The position numbers were made by a program, and so were the translations under genes. Below the pieces are notes generated by a model that was given only the letters and a program-made list of their open reading frames with translations, was not told where the DNA came from and searched no databases. Below are positions 1 through 9,375 of a stretch of 64,000 nt of DNA, one piece after another. The DNA is taken from positions 19,995 to 83,994 of the forward strand of contig CAZUZS010000011.1 of NCBI GenBank assembly GCA_964624795.1. The letters run 5' to 3'. Each line of letters starts with the position of its first letter. Position 1 is the first letter of the stretch. This DNA is from CAZUZS01 sp964624795. GTDB taxonomy: Bacteria; Calditrichota; Calditrichia; RBG-13-44-9.

Positions 1-722
1 AACCGATAGGGGGAGACTTCGCCTTCAGCCTGCCGCTTGTCAAAAAATACATCGAACAGGATGTGTGGGAAACCGACGTGGCGCGTTTCGGCATCGACAT
101 CTGGTTGACAACTACCGCCATGGTGAACAACGCCAATATCGTGCAGGCTAATCTGGGAGTGAAAATTCACGACGTCAAAGATCCGGCTGAATCACTTGGC
201 CCCATGTTCCGGCAAGTCGTTTCCACCCTTCTGGATTTAATGGTGCGGAATGAACCAATCTGGAAAAAAGTGAAAGGCAGCCAGCCGGTTCCCATTGTTG
301 GTGATGCACTGGATGTGGAACCGCAGGCATTTGATGTCAACGTGAGCAAGCTGGTGGAAGACTTCAAGGTTGGATACAATAATTATGGGGAGATCTGGGC
401 TAAGATCGTCGCTCCGGATAATTGGAAGGTCATTGAAAAATTAGCCAGAACGGATGTCGATAATTTCCTGTTTCCGGTCGAAGTCTGGGCCAAAATCCTT
501 TACGATCTGGCAGCCGCTTATCACCATTGGAAGGGCAACTGCTTCCTGATGGTCGGTTTGATGACACCACTCTACTTTGCACGGATCGCTTCATTTGTGA
601 ATCGCAGCAAAAACATGAGTAATGAGGAAGCTGAAGCCCTGGTTGAAGAGCAGGCTATTATTTTCGAGGACGCAAAAGAATACCTTGTCCGGCGCTGGAA
701 TGAGGATGTGAGCTATTCATAA
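1..722 (+). CDS. GT2-like glycosyltransferase, C-terminal part (5' truncated)
   Basis: The frame is open from the left edge (first full codon at position 3) to the TAA at 720-722, so only the C-terminal 239 or so residues are present. The visible start shows a GGDFAFS motif followed by DVARFGIDIWLTTTAM, a pattern found after the donor-binding half of GT-A fold transferases related to glucosyl/mannosyl-glycerate-type synthases. The remainder is helical and carries no membrane segment, suggesting a cytosolic or peripheral enzyme that moves a sugar from a nucleotide donor to a small acceptor. The assignment to a glycerate-type acceptor is inference; the catalytic DxD region lies outside the window. 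It points towards the leftward mscS gene 40 bp away, so the two are convergent. Confidence 0.6.
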   Translation, partial: PIGGDFAFSLPLVKKYIEQDVWETDVARFGIDIWLTTTAMVNNANIVQANLGVKIHDVKDPAESLGPMFRQVVSTLLDLMVRNEPIWKKVKGSQPVPIVGDALDVEPQAFDVNVSKLVEDFKVGYNNYGEIWAKIVAPDNWKVIEKLARTDVDNFLFPVEVWAKILYDLAAAYHHWKGNCFLMVGLMTPLYFARIASFVNRSKNMSNEEAEALVEEQAIIFEDAKEYLVRRWNEDVSYS

Positions 723-762
723 TGATTTGAGCGGCTCATCATAGTCTCGGATTTCTTCACAT

Positions 763-1698
763 TCATTCAGCAGGCGGTTTTGTGCCTTTCTTGCCTTCGG
801 TAAGGTTGTCATAAAAACGGGTAGTCGGGTAGGCAAAGTCGATGTCATCATGTTTTGCAAATTCTTCCAGCACTGCTTCCCAGATTTCCTCTTCGCTTCC
901 GCGGCGACGACGAGGCTCAATAAGATAACGAATAGTAAGAAGAATGCCGCTGTCCTTGACCGTTGTATAAACGGTGGGCGTAAGCGTATGATAGAAGATC
1001 ATAAACTTCTTGCTGGCTTCTTTGATGCGTTTCTCCGCAGCGGCGCTCAAGTGTTCCCCCCGTCCTTCTGCAATCTTCAGCAAAATTTGCTTGGCTTTTT
1101 TCCAGTCGCTTTCATAAGTAACCAACACCGGGATTTCGTTCCATAAGAACTGAAAACCGCGGCTGTAATTGGCCAGCACTTCGCTGAGAACCATGAAATT
1201 CGGGACGTGAACAATCCTGCCGGTGCTTTGCTCCGCATCCACCCAGTTGCCAATCTCCATCAGGCTGAATTTGAATACCCGAATATCAATCACATCGCCC
1301 CGATGATTGCCGATTTCGATGCGGTCGCCCACCATGAAGGGCCGCCGCCACAGAATGAACAGCCAGCCGGCAAAACTGGTGACCAGGTCTTTCAATGCGA
1401 TAGCCAATCCGGCCGTGATCAAACCCAGAAAAGTTGCCAGGGACTGGATTCCCTCGAACCACACCCGCACCACCAGGAATAGCCCAATGACAACCGAAAC
1501 ATAAGTGGTGCTTTTTTGCCAGCGATAGCGCGCCTGCACATCCTCGGTTCGCCGCCACAGAATGCGAATTACCACCGTCCGGAGCAGCCACAGGGTAAAA
1601 ATAATCAGAAGCGAGGCAAGAAGTCGGCTCTGGACGGTTGGCGCCAGTCCTGTTATTTCCTTAATCCAACCGGACATTTTATTAAGGTTATCTCCCAT
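763..1698 (-). CDS. MscS-family mechanosensitive ion channel
   Basis: This 311-residue protein has the layout of small-conductance mechanosensitive channels. Three hydrophobic segments lie at about residues 25-45, 65-85 and 90-118, the last being the glycine/alanine-rich pore helix (LGLITAGLAIALKD). It is followed by the soluble beta domain with the typical RPFMVGDRIEIGNHRGDV stretch. Such channels sit in the inner membrane and release ions and small solutes when turgor rises. ATG start with a purine-rich GGGAAGAGA just upstream. The C-terminal tail is charged (about 30 residues) and slightly longer than the E. coli 286-residue MscS. Neighbouring leftward genes (diguanylate cyclase, CorA, YihY) are also membrane proteins, but gaps of about 90-110 bp separate them, so a shared transcript is possible only. 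Confidence 0.9.
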   Translation of the reverse strand: MGDNLNKMSGWIKEITGLAPTVQSRLLASLLIIFTLWLLRTVVIRILWRRTEDVQARYRWQKSTTYVSVVIGLFLVVRVWFEGIQSLATFLGLITAGLAIALKDLVTSFAGWLFILWRRPFMVGDRIEIGNHRGDVIDIRVFKFSLMEIGNWVDAEQSTGRIVHVPNFMVLSEVLANYSRGFQFLWNEIPVLVTYESDWKKAKQILLKIAEGRGEHLSAAAEKRIKEASKKFMIFYHTLTPTVYTTVKDSGILLTIRYLIEPRRRRGSEEEIWEAVLEEFAKHDDIDFAYPTTRFYDNLTEGKKGTKPPAE

Positions 1699-1784
1699 TC
1701 TCTTCCCTCTGAAGAATATTCATTATCTGCAACTTTTTGAGCAGCGAAGAGCATCTCGGCGCAACCATGATGTGTCCCGACTCT

Positions 1785-2645
1785 TCAATCCTCTAATTCC
1801 GCATAGCGAATAGCGTTTTTGCCGCTTTTTTTTACCTCGTACATGAGGTCGTCTGCTCTGGTAATAATCTCATCAACCGAGTGCGGGATTTGATGAAATG
1901 TCATGCTGCCGATGCTGAAAGTAACCGGCCAGTTGTTTTCACGCATGACGCGCAGCAGCGATTTATGCATTCTATCCAGCACATTGGCGGCAGCGGCCAT
2001 GTCGGTTTCTGGAAGCAGGATGGCAAATTCATCGCCGCCCAGCCGCCCCACCAGATCGGTTTGTCTTACCTCCCGGTTCATTTGACCGGCAACCTCTCTC
2101 AGCAGTTCATCTCCGGTATTGTGACCATGCGTATCGTTGACCGATTTAAAATTGTCAAGATCGATATACGCCAGGGTGAAAAAATGACCATAGCGACCCG
2201 CTCTTTCCCGTTCCGTACTTACCGCGTTAAAAAAGGAACGGCTATTTGCTGTTTTTGTCAAATGATCGATATGCGCCAGGGTTCTCTCGTGTTCCAGGGA
2301 TCCCCTCAACTTCGCCAGAATCAGCACCACAACCAGGAACATTCCAAGACGCATAAATGCATTCCAGTAAGGAATGATGGGATGTGTGTAAAAGTGCTCC
2401 GCTAAAATGTCGGCTTCAAACCAAACCACGGTGCTTATCAGGGCAACCAGGCTCCCGATCCATTTGTTGGAATACCAGGTAACCCAGATGATTGGAACCA
2501 GGTAAAAAATCGCAAAACTCACCTGGTATCCGGTTAAATAATCGACAATCCCTATGAACGCGACAAGTGCTATGCCGGGAATAATTATCCGCCATGAGAA
2601 TTGGCGATTTGTTCTTTCCTCAATTTGCTGTGCCGGTTCTGCCAA
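1785..2645 (-). CDS. membrane-anchored diguanylate cyclase (GGDEF)
   Basis: The protein has 286 residues with about four to five hydrophobic segments between residues 18 and 110 and a C-terminal GGDEF domain from about residue 120. The signature GGDEF is intact at 203-207, so synthesis of cyclic di-GMP from two GTP is expected. An RQTD (194-197) sits five residues before it, matching the RxxD product-inhibition site. The membrane part resembles short MASE-type sensor regions, but no specific one was recognised. The only plausible start in frame is a TTG at 2645; no ATG lies before the first membrane segment, and the ribosome binding site is weak. It is the only complete c-di-GMP synthase in the window (the protein at 35399-37177 has a degenerate GGDEF). 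No effector or riboswitch was found nearby. Confidence 0.9.
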   Translation of the reverse strand: MAEPAQQIEERTNRQFSWRIIIPGIALVAFIGIVDYLTGYQVSFAIFYLVPIIWVTWYSNKWIGSLVALISTVVWFEADILAEHFYTHPIIPYWNAFMRLGMFLVVVLILAKLRGSLEHERTLAHIDHLTKTANSRSFFNAVSTERERAGRYGHFFTLAYIDLDNFKSVNDTHGHNTGDELLREVAGQMNREVRQTDLVGRLGGDEFAILLPETDMAAAANVLDRMHKSLLRVMRENNWPVTFSIGSMTFHQIPHSVDEIITRADDLMYEVKKSGKNAIRYAELED

Positions 2646-2756
2646 TCGATCTCATTCATTTTTTGGTGTGAATAAATCGTATCCGTGAAAATCATTTTCC
2701 CCGATTATCCCGTCCGGAGTGGATTTGGATATTAAAATCCAGAGAGGATTTTGATC

Positions 2757-3863
2757 TTAAATCCATTTCTTCCGCCGGAAATAGAGAAGCATGAAGAAGG
2801 AGATAATAATCATCACACCCCAAACTACCGGGTATCCCCAGTGCCATTTCAATTCCGGCATGAATTCAAAATTCATCCCATAAACACCGACAATAAAAGT
2901 TAGAGGAATAAACAGGGTGGCAATGATGGTCAGGATTTTCATCACCTCGTTCATCCGGTTGCTGAGGCTGGACAGGTAGATATCCAGAATTCCGGATACC
3001 ATTTCGCGATAGGTTTCGATAGTATCCACTACCTGGATGGTGTGGTCGTACAAATCCCGCAGAAACGGTGCCGTTGATTTTTTAATCAGGGGATTTTCAT
3101 CCCGAATGAGTGTTCCGATTACCTCGCGCAGCGGCCAGATAGACCTGCGAAGAAAGATCAGCTCTCTCTTCATTTGCTGTATGGCCTGCACGGTGGACTG
3201 GTCAGGATTTCCAAGCACTTCTTCCTCAAGATTCTCGATTCGCTCTCCCAATTTTTCCAGCACCAGGAAGTAATTATCGATTACAACATCCATGAGGGCA
3301 TAAAGCAGGTAGTCAGGCCCGCTCTTTCGCACCCGGCCTTTTCCACCCTGGATTCGTTCCCGGATTGAATCGAACACGTCGCCTTCCCGTTCCTGGAAAG
3401 TGATGACAAAATTGGGACCTAAAATCAGGCTGAGCTGTTCGATGTCGAGCTCATCATGATTATTGTTATAGCTGATCATTTTAAAAACGATAAAGATATA
3501 TTCATCAAAAATTTCCGCTTTGGGGCGCTGGTCGGTATTCAGAATATCTTCCAGCACCAGGGGATGAATTGAATAGTATTCACCGATGGTTTCCAGGATA
3601 TTTACCTCGTGCAAACCGTCTATATTTAGCCAGGTGACGGTTGGAGATTTCTTGAACGGCAAAGTTTCTTCAACCGATTTCAGTGCCTTCACCTCAAGCT
3701 TCTGCTGGTCGTAATCAATCACTGAAATCCTGGCTGTTTCGACCTTTTTCTCACCCACATGTACCATTGAACCGGGAGGCAGCCCGATTTTCTTGGAGCG
3801 CTTCTTGGTCAGGCGATGCTTGAATTTCAGTCCAAGCCTGGATGCAGTTGATTGTTCCTTCAT
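2757..3863 (-). CDS. corA: CorA-type magnesium/cobalt transporter
   Basis: The protein has 368 residues, a soluble alpha/beta N-terminal funnel, a long helix, and two C-terminal membrane helices. The selectivity motif YGMNFEFMPE after the first helix is the CorA/Mrs2 GMN signature, with the acidic loop following it. CorA pentamers carry Mg2+ (or Co2+) across the inner membrane. The N-terminal 50 residues are basic and longer than the E. coli protein, which is common in the TmCorA-like branch. The ATG is preceded by AGGAGGAAAT and overlaps the stop of the upstream YihY-type gene by four bases (ATGA), so the two are translationally coupled. Confidence 0.95.
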   Translation of the reverse strand: MKEQSTASRLGLKFKHRLTKKRSKKIGLPPGSMVHVGEKKVETARISVIDYDQQKLEVKALKSVEETLPFKKSPTVTWLNIDGLHEVNILETIGEYYSIHPLVLEDILNTDQRPKAEIFDEYIFIVFKMISYNNNHDELDIEQLSLILGPNFVITFQEREGDVFDSIRERIQGGKGRVRKSGPDYLLYALMDVVIDNYFLVLEKLGERIENLEEEVLGNPDQSTVQAIQQMKRELIFLRRSIWPLREVIGTLIRDENPLIKKSTAPFLRDLYDHTIQVVDTIETYREMVSGILDIYLSSLSNRMNEVMKILTIIATLFIPLTFIVGVYGMNFEFMPELKWHWGYPVVWGVMIIISFFMLLYFRRKKWI

Positions 3864-4708
3864 ATTTCCTCCTGCGGTTCATCATCGATTTTGGCCTCTC
3901 TTCTCTCACGATAAAGCTGACCAATTTCGGCGCCGGTAATAAAAACCAGTGAAGAGTAGTAAAGCCACAATGCCAGTGCCACAATGAAAATATAAGTTCC
4001 GTAAACCCTGGTAAGCGTCACAGAATGTGCAATATAATATCCGAAACCTTCCTTTGCAATTTCCCACAGAATGGCTGCCCAGAAAGCGCTGACCGCCGCA
4101 ACTCTTCGCTTCGGGCGTTCGTCCGGGATGAGAAAATATAAGATGAAAAACATAAAATATATGACTGAAAACGAGATCAGGCCCAGTCCGATTGACGCGA
4201 ATACCTGGTAGATTTTTTCAATCACCGCGAATCTGTTTAGAAAATTCAGGGCGATGCCCAAAGCTGGAAAAATCATTACAAAAAAAAGGAAAAAAATTGC
4301 CACCAGAAAAATCAGGGCAAAATCATATAATTTGCCAATAATGACATTTCTGCCATGCGGTACACGGAAAGTCGTGTTCAGGATTGTTCGCATGCTGCTG
4401 AATAAGCCGCTTGCAGCGAACAGCAAACCAAATATTCCCAGGGAACCTGTCCAGGTTTTGAATATTCTGAACTCATTTACCCGGGCCCGGACAATCTCTT
4501 CGATATAGCTTGAAGACCTTTCATAGGGAATGAGGGTATGAATAAAATGGCTGATCTGGCTGATTACTGCAGGTTTATCAACGACCATTCCCACTACCGA
4601 AAAAACAATCAGTACAAACGGAACAATGCAGGTAAAGATAGAAAATGTCAGCCCGCTTCCCATTAAAAATGCATGGTTTGAATCGAGCCGGAGATAGAGT
4701 CCCTTCAA
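3860..4708 (-). CDS. YihY/BrkB-family inner membrane protein (5' end in gap)
   Basis: About 282 residues are visible. They contain six hydrophobic segments beginning with a GSGLTFSIFTCIVPFVLIVFS segment and a C-terminal charged tail, the layout of the UPF0761 (YihY, once called RNase BN) family. The role of this family is not settled; it is not a nuclease. The N-terminus lies in the 100-N gap at 4709-4808. On the leftward strand the last bases before the gap (4809-4820) read GGCGGGAGGAAA, a good ribosome binding site, so the true start is probably a few bases inside the gap with some 10-25 residues missing. The frame shown across the Ns, and a TTG start at 4831, are unreliable. The stop overlaps corA by four bases. 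Confidence 0.8.
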   Translation of the reverse strand: MKGLYLRLDSNHAFLMGSGLTFSIFTCIVPFVLIVFSVVGMVVDKPAVISQISHFIHTLIPYERSSSYIEEIVRARVNEFRIFKTWTGSLGIFGLLFAASGLFSSMRTILNTTFRVPHGRNVIIGKLYDFALIFLVAIFFLFFVMIFPALGIALNFLNRFAVIEKIYQVFASIGLGLISFSVIYFMFFILYFLIPDERPKRRVAAVSAFWAAILWEIAKEGFGYYIAHSVTLTRVYGTYIFIVALALWLYYSSLVFITGAEIGQLYRERREAKIDDEPQEEI

Positions 4709-4808
4709 NNNNNNNNNNNNNNNNNNNNNNNNNNNNNNNNNNNNNNNNNNNNNNNNNNNNNNNNNNNNNNNNNNNNNNNNNNNNNNNNNNNNNNNNNNNN
4801 NNNNNNNN
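4709..4808. other. assembly gap (100 N)
   Basis: Exactly 100 N, a placeholder length rather than a measured one. The flanks are not copies of each other, unlike the second gap at 45102-45201, so bases are really missing here. The gap removes the start of the YihY-type gene. Confidence 0.98.
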
Positions 4809-4875
4809 TTTCCTCCCGCCGATTTGTTCAAAGTGGAAAACTATGACCCAAGCGGCCAAATTGTTATTTCTTCGC

Positions 4876-7428
4876 TTAGCCAATACCTTCGTGCAGCGGA
4901 AGCTTTATCTTGACCGGCTTCACTCCCCAGATATTTTGGGCATACTCCTGAATAGTACGATCACTGGAAAACTTCCCCATATTCGCGACGTTCAGGATCG
5001 ATTTCCTTGTCCACTCGAACTGGTCACGATAAACCCCTTCCGCAGTTTCATGACACTCCACGTACGAGGCATAATCTGCCATCACCATGTAATTGTCGCC
5101 GTTTTTCAGGAGCGAATCGACTATTGGTCTGAACAGATCCGGCTGTTTGGGTGAAAAATATCCACTGCCAATCATATCGAGAGCCTGCTTTAGCTCCCGG
5201 TTGCCGGAATAGTACTGCACCGGATCGTATCCTTTTTGTTTGGTCCGAATGACATCATCCGCGGTTAATCCGAAAATAAAGATATTGTCTTCGCCCACCT
5301 CTTCCCGGATCTCAATATTAGCGCCATCCAGCGTGCCAATAGTCAAAGCACCGTTCAGGGCAAACTTCATGTTCCCGGTGCCGGAAGCTTCCATTCCCGC
5401 AGTGGAAATCTGTTCTGAAAGATCGGCGGCAGGAATGATAATTTGCGCCAACGAGACAGAATAGTTGGGTATGAACACAACTTTTAACCTGCCGTTCACA
5501 TCGGGATCGGTGTTGACCACCTCTCCAATGGAATTTATCAGTTTTATCACCAATTTGGCGATGAAGTAGGACGGCGCTGCCTTTCCGCCAAAGATAACGG
5601 TTCGGGGCTGGAAGTCTCCACTCGGATTCGCCTTCAGACGGTTAAAAAGCGTAACAACATGCAGCGTGTTTAAAAGTTGCCTTTTGTATTCATGGAATCG
5701 CTTCACCTGAACATCAAACAAAGAGTCGGGATTCACTTCCAGGCCCTGAGTGTCCCGGATAAACTCGGCAAGCTGCTCTTTGTTTTGCAGCTTTACATTC
5801 CGCCACTCTGCCTGGAACGATTTATCTTCTGTAAACTGATCCAATTTCCTGAGCTCGTATAAATTGCGCAGCCACCGCTTGCCGATTTTGCCGGAGATCA
5901 AAGATGCCAGGTAAGGGTTGCAAAGGCGCAGCCACCTTCGTTGTGTAATTCCGTTCGTTTTGTTATTAAACTTCTCCGGCCACCACTGATAAAAATCCTT
6001 GAACACATCTCTCTTCAGAATCTCGGTATGAAGCGCTGCCACACCGTTAACCGAATGGCTGCCGACAATCGACAGATTTGCCATGCGCACCTGTTTCTCG
6101 TCACTTTCCTCGATAATGGACACTTTCCGGATGAAATCGACATTTTTGCCGTTCTTCTTTTTTACATCATCCAGCCATCTGCGGTTGATCTCAAAAATGA
6201 TCTGCAAATGACGGGGCAGCACGTATTCGAAAAGCGGTACAGACCATTTTTCAAGCGCTTCGGCCATCACTGTGTGATTGGTGTATCCAAACGTGGGGTA
6301 TGTGATATTCCAGGCTTCGTCCCAGCTCAGGCCTTCCTCATCCAACAAGATCCGCATCAATTCGGGAATTGCCAGCGCGGGATGGGTATCGTTTAGCTGG
6401 ATCGCATTCTTTTGTGGAAAACTTATGAACCTGTCATCATAGGAATTTTTGTATCGACGAATGATATCCTGCAAAGAAGCTGAAACCAGAAAATATTCCT
6501 GCTTTAAACGCAGCTCCTGGCCCATTCGAAAATCGGCCCTGGGATAAAGAACTTTGGAGATGGTCTCGGACTGAATCTTGTCTTCCACCGCCTTCCCATA
6601 GTTGCCATTGTTGAAATACTCCAGGTTAAATTCCCGGCTGGCCTTCGCCGACCAAAGCCGCAGGTTGTTCACGGTGTTATTTCTGTATCCGGGGATAGGT
6701 GTATCGTACGCCATTGCAACAACTTCGTCAGTTTCAATCCATTCATTTTGCAGCCTGCCTTTGGCATCCCGGTATTGGCGGCATCGGCCATAATACTTAA
6801 CAGGATAAATGTACTCCGGACGCTCGATCTCCCACGGATTACCATAACGCAGCCAGTTGTCGGGCGTCTCATTTTGGTAGCCATCTACAATTTTCTGGTT
6901 AAATATGCCGTACTCATACCGAATGCCATATCCGTACGCCGGCAGCTCCAAAGTAGCCATGGATTCCATAAAACAGGCCGCAAGCCTGCCAAGGCCACCA
7001 TTTCCCAGGGCTGCATCGGACTCGGTAATTCTCAGCTCCTCCAGGTCGTAGCCCAGTTCCTTCATGGCATTGGCAGCGGATTTATAGAGACCAAGATTTA
7101 TCAGGGCGTCGCCCAGAAGCCTGCCAATCAGGTATTCCATTGAGAGATAATAGACACGCTTGACATCCTGTTTATGGTATGCCTGCTGCGTTTCAATCCA
7201 TCTCTCGATGAGACGGTCCCGAACAGTGAGGGCGAGGCTCTTGAAACGATCCATCTGGGTAGCCGAATATTCATCTTTTGCTAACGACAATTCCAGATGA
7301 TCGACAAATGAGGTTTCCAGCGATTTTGAATCCGATCTGATAGCAGCAAAGGTTTGCTCCTGAAGTTCTTCCAGCGGATTGCTTTCCTTAGTTTTGCCCG
7401 GCCGCACCCCGGCCTTTCTTTTTCCCAT
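4876..7428 (-). CDS. glgP: glycogen/alpha-glucan phosphorylase
   Basis: The protein has 850 residues, matching GT35 phosphorylases (rabbit muscle enzyme about 840). It releases glucose-1-phosphate from alpha-1,4-glucans using phosphate and pyridoxal phosphate. The PLP-binding lysine lies in SGTGNMKFALNG at about residue 688. Other family blocks are visible: YLSMEYLIGR and NGGLGRLAACF near the N-terminus, QLNDTHPALAIPELMR, and FHEYKRQLLN. The start is set at the ATG at 7428 (protein begins MGKRKAG) because AAGGAG lies seven bases upstream; a longer frame to 7500 has no such site. The stop is 67 bp before the gap edge, so its distance to the leftward YihY gene is unknown. No other glycogen gene is in the window. 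Confidence 0.97.
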   Translation of the reverse strand: MGKRKAGVRPGKTKESNPLEELQEQTFAAIRSDSKSLETSFVDHLELSLAKDEYSATQMDRFKSLALTVRDRLIERWIETQQAYHKQDVKRVYYLSMEYLIGRLLGDALINLGLYKSAANAMKELGYDLEELRITESDAALGNGGLGRLAACFMESMATLELPAYGYGIRYEYGIFNQKIVDGYQNETPDNWLRYGNPWEIERPEYIYPVKYYGRCRQYRDAKGRLQNEWIETDEVVAMAYDTPIPGYRNNTVNNLRLWSAKASREFNLEYFNNGNYGKAVEDKIQSETISKVLYPRADFRMGQELRLKQEYFLVSASLQDIIRRYKNSYDDRFISFPQKNAIQLNDTHPALAIPELMRILLDEEGLSWDEAWNITYPTFGYTNHTVMAEALEKWSVPLFEYVLPRHLQIIFEINRRWLDDVKKKNGKNVDFIRKVSIIEESDEKQVRMANLSIVGSHSVNGVAALHTEILKRDVFKDFYQWWPEKFNNKTNGITQRRWLRLCNPYLASLISGKIGKRWLRNLYELRKLDQFTEDKSFQAEWRNVKLQNKEQLAEFIRDTQGLEVNPDSLFDVQVKRFHEYKRQLLNTLHVVTLFNRLKANPSGDFQPRTVIFGGKAAPSYFIAKLVIKLINSIGEVVNTDPDVNGRLKVVFIPNYSVSLAQIIIPAADLSEQISTAGMEASGTGNMKFALNGALTIGTLDGANIEIREEVGEDNIFIFGLTADDVIRTKQKGYDPVQYYSGNRELKQALDMIGSGYFSPKQPDLFRPIVDSLLKNGDNYMVMADYASYVECHETAEGVYRDQFEWTRKSILNVANMGKFSSDRTIQEYAQNIWGVKPVKIKLPLHEGIG

Positions 7429-7770
7429 GAGTAACTCCTTTTCCAGTTCACCAGCAACTAATTTAACAGAAAACCTCTGCGAATTCACTTTCCATCGCAA
7501 AATAATTTTTTATTGTAACACACATCGAGTATTCTTTGTTCAAAACGACTGTTACCCGCAAAATTTTAGCTTCCTGCTAAAATAGGGGCAAGACTGCAAA
7601 AATTCGTTCAATTTACGCCGGTTTGTCCTCAATTACGCGCAATTCGAATTTCAATTATGGATCTTGGAGAACCCAAAATATCTTGAGATTTAAAGCTTAA
7701 TAATTACCGGAGCAAGCGAAGATACCTGCTCCGGTCGTTGAGTTCATTGCTGTTTGCGCCTTCTTAAAGA
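7429..7770. other. intergenic region between OmpA-type gene and glgP
   Basis: No gene is seen in these 342 bases. It should hold the promoter of glgP on its right-facing side of the leftward unit boundary and the 3' end of nothing but the OmpA transcript's neighbour; the one clear element is the hairpin at 7706-7735. Because both neighbours point left, the region is the 5' leader of glgP and not the leader of ompA. It is AT-rich near 7500-7560. Confidence 0.6.
7706..7735. terminator. strong hairpin 35 bp beyond the OmpA-type gene stop
   Basis: ACCGGAGCA at 7706-7714 pairs perfectly with TGCTCCGGT at 7727-7735 around a 12-base loop. It lies 35 bp past the stop of the leftward OmpA-type gene, where a terminator is expected. 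The following leftward sequence is AT-rich (TAATTATTAAG) but lacks a true U run, so it may act as an mRNA 3' stabiliser or a weak terminator. Confidence 0.5.
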
Positions 7771-9162
7771 TTACTTGAACCGGTAAAATTCAATCCTGCG
7801 GTTCCGGGCCCGGCCCTCCGGCGTGCTGTTGGGAGCTACCGGATTTTGAGGACCAAAGCCTTGCGCGCGCAGCCGATCAGGTAAAATCCCATGCCGAACA
7901 AGGTAATTTTTTACCGATTCTGCTCGCTGTTTGGATAATTGAACATTCCGCTTGAATGTGCCGGAATTATCCGTATAGCCGCGTATTTCAAGATCGATCT
8001 GTGGATTATCCCTCAACGTGGTGACCACCTGATCCAATATATCTTCCGAATTGGGATCGAGATTTGCGCTTCCGGTCTGGAAATAAACGCCAGGTAAAAC
8101 CAGAGACTTTTCCTTCTCCATTTTTACCTCCGGTACTTTGTCCGGGCAACCATCTTCATCTTCCCAGCCGTTAAACGTTTCTGCTTCGTTGGGACACTTG
8201 TCTTTCCCATCGGGAATCCCGTCTCCATCGTTGTCCGGGTCCGGGCACCCGTCTTCATCCTGAAAACCATCTAGGTCTTCTTTGGTATCGGTACCATTCT
8301 TAACCGTTTCATCCGTTCCGGGACATTTATCGCGCACATCAGGGATGCCATCGCCATCGTTATCCGGATCAGGACAACCATCCTTATCCTCAAAACCATC
8401 CACATCTTCGGCCTTGTTGGGGCATTTGTCAATCAGGTCCGGGATTCCGTCATTGTCATTATCGAGATCCGGGCAGCCGTCTTCGTCCAGGAATCCATCC
8501 CGGTCTTCCGCCTTCTGAGGACACAAATCAAGGTCATCCGGGATGCCGTCACCATCGCTGTCCTTCTCCTCTCCTCCAAAATAGAATGTTAATTTAAGGG
8601 CAGTCGTCAAATACCCGTCATTGTTATTGCCTTCCTTCAAATCGTCCAGATAATCGGTAAAGGTATAATGATAGACTCCCTGGAAATCCAGCGATAAATT
8701 GTCATTCAGGAAAAAGGAGATACCGCCTCCCAAAGGCGCGCCGAACTGAAATTTGTCATATTTTCCCGCCGCAATATTGGGGAGTTTATTCCCGTTCCGA
8801 TCTTCGGGATCGAATCGAAAACCTTCCACTCCTGTTATGAAATATGGCTGAACCGGTCCAAATCGGACGAGTTTGAATTTCAGATCGGCAGCCACATAAA
8901 ATATCCCCGTCTTAAAAAACAAATTGCCTTTTTCAGCCTGCAGATTTGTCACGCCGCCTTCGATTCCAAGGCCGTAATAATTGGTCATCCAGTAGTCGAG
9001 AGAAAAACCATAGTGCGGCTTCCAGGTTTGCTGGTTGATGTCCCCAAAATAGGTCGCTACTCCTCCCTTCAGGCCGAAACCGACTTTATTATCCGTATCC
9101 TGTGCAAAGACAGAAGCAAGCCCAAATGATAAAACAGATAGCACCAGTAATAATTTCTTCAT
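7771..9162 (-). CDS. OmpA-family protein with thrombospondin type 3 repeats
   Basis: 463 residues. A signal peptide (MKKLLLVLSVLSFGLASVFAQ) is followed by an eight-strand-type beta barrel to about residue 205. Four acidic calcium-binding thrombospondin type 3 repeats (DxDxDGxxD pattern with CP pairs) run to about residue 345. The C-terminal domain is OmpA-like, peptidoglycan-binding (GYTDNSGTFKRNVQLSKQRA, later RNRRIEF). It should anchor the outer membrane to the cell wall. The start at 9162 is set by AAAAGGAG upstream and the signal peptide; a 30-codon extension is unlikely. The repeat cysteines may form disulphides, as in the Bacteroidota and Calditrichota members. A hairpin follows the stop at 7706-7735. 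It is set apart from both neighbours by more than 200 bp and is probably a single, highly expressed gene. Confidence 0.95.
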   Translation of the reverse strand: MKKLLLVLSVLSFGLASVFAQDTDNKVGFGLKGGVATYFGDINQQTWKPHYGFSLDYWMTNYYGLGIEGGVTNLQAEKGNLFFKTGIFYVAADLKFKLVRFGPVQPYFITGVEGFRFDPEDRNGNKLPNIAAGKYDKFQFGAPLGGGISFFLNDNLSLDFQGVYHYTFTDYLDDLKEGNNNDGYLTTALKLTFYFGGEEKDSDGDGIPDDLDLCPQKAEDRDGFLDEDGCPDLDNDNDGIPDLIDKCPNKAEDVDGFEDKDGCPDPDNDGDGIPDVRDKCPGTDETVKNGTDTKEDLDGFQDEDGCPDPDNDGDGIPDGKDKCPNEAETFNGWEDEDGCPDKVPEVKMEKEKSLVLPGVYFQTGSANLDPNSEDILDQVVTTLRDNPQIDLEIRGYTDNSGTFKRNVQLSKQRAESVKNYLVRHGILPDRLRAQGFGPQNPVAPNSTPEGRARNRRIEFYRFK

Positions 9163-9375
9163 GTGGCTCTCCTTTTTATGATTTGCTTTAATATTTATAA
9201 GCAACTTGTTTTTTATGGTGCGACTCCCATTCATTCCTTCACAAAGGGACATAAAGCAAACGGAGTCTACTGGCGGTTCACAGCGGTGGTCAATATTTTT
9301 ACATTTTTCGAATCTTAAGGAACATCTATTTTTTCGTCGAGAGATAAGCAGCCGGGAATAAAATTGAAAATCATG

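Noticed and set aside
7930..8600. Apparent tandem DNA repeats inside the OmpA-type gene
   Set aside because: They follow from the four calcium-binding protein repeats; the DNA copies are diverged and not a separate element.
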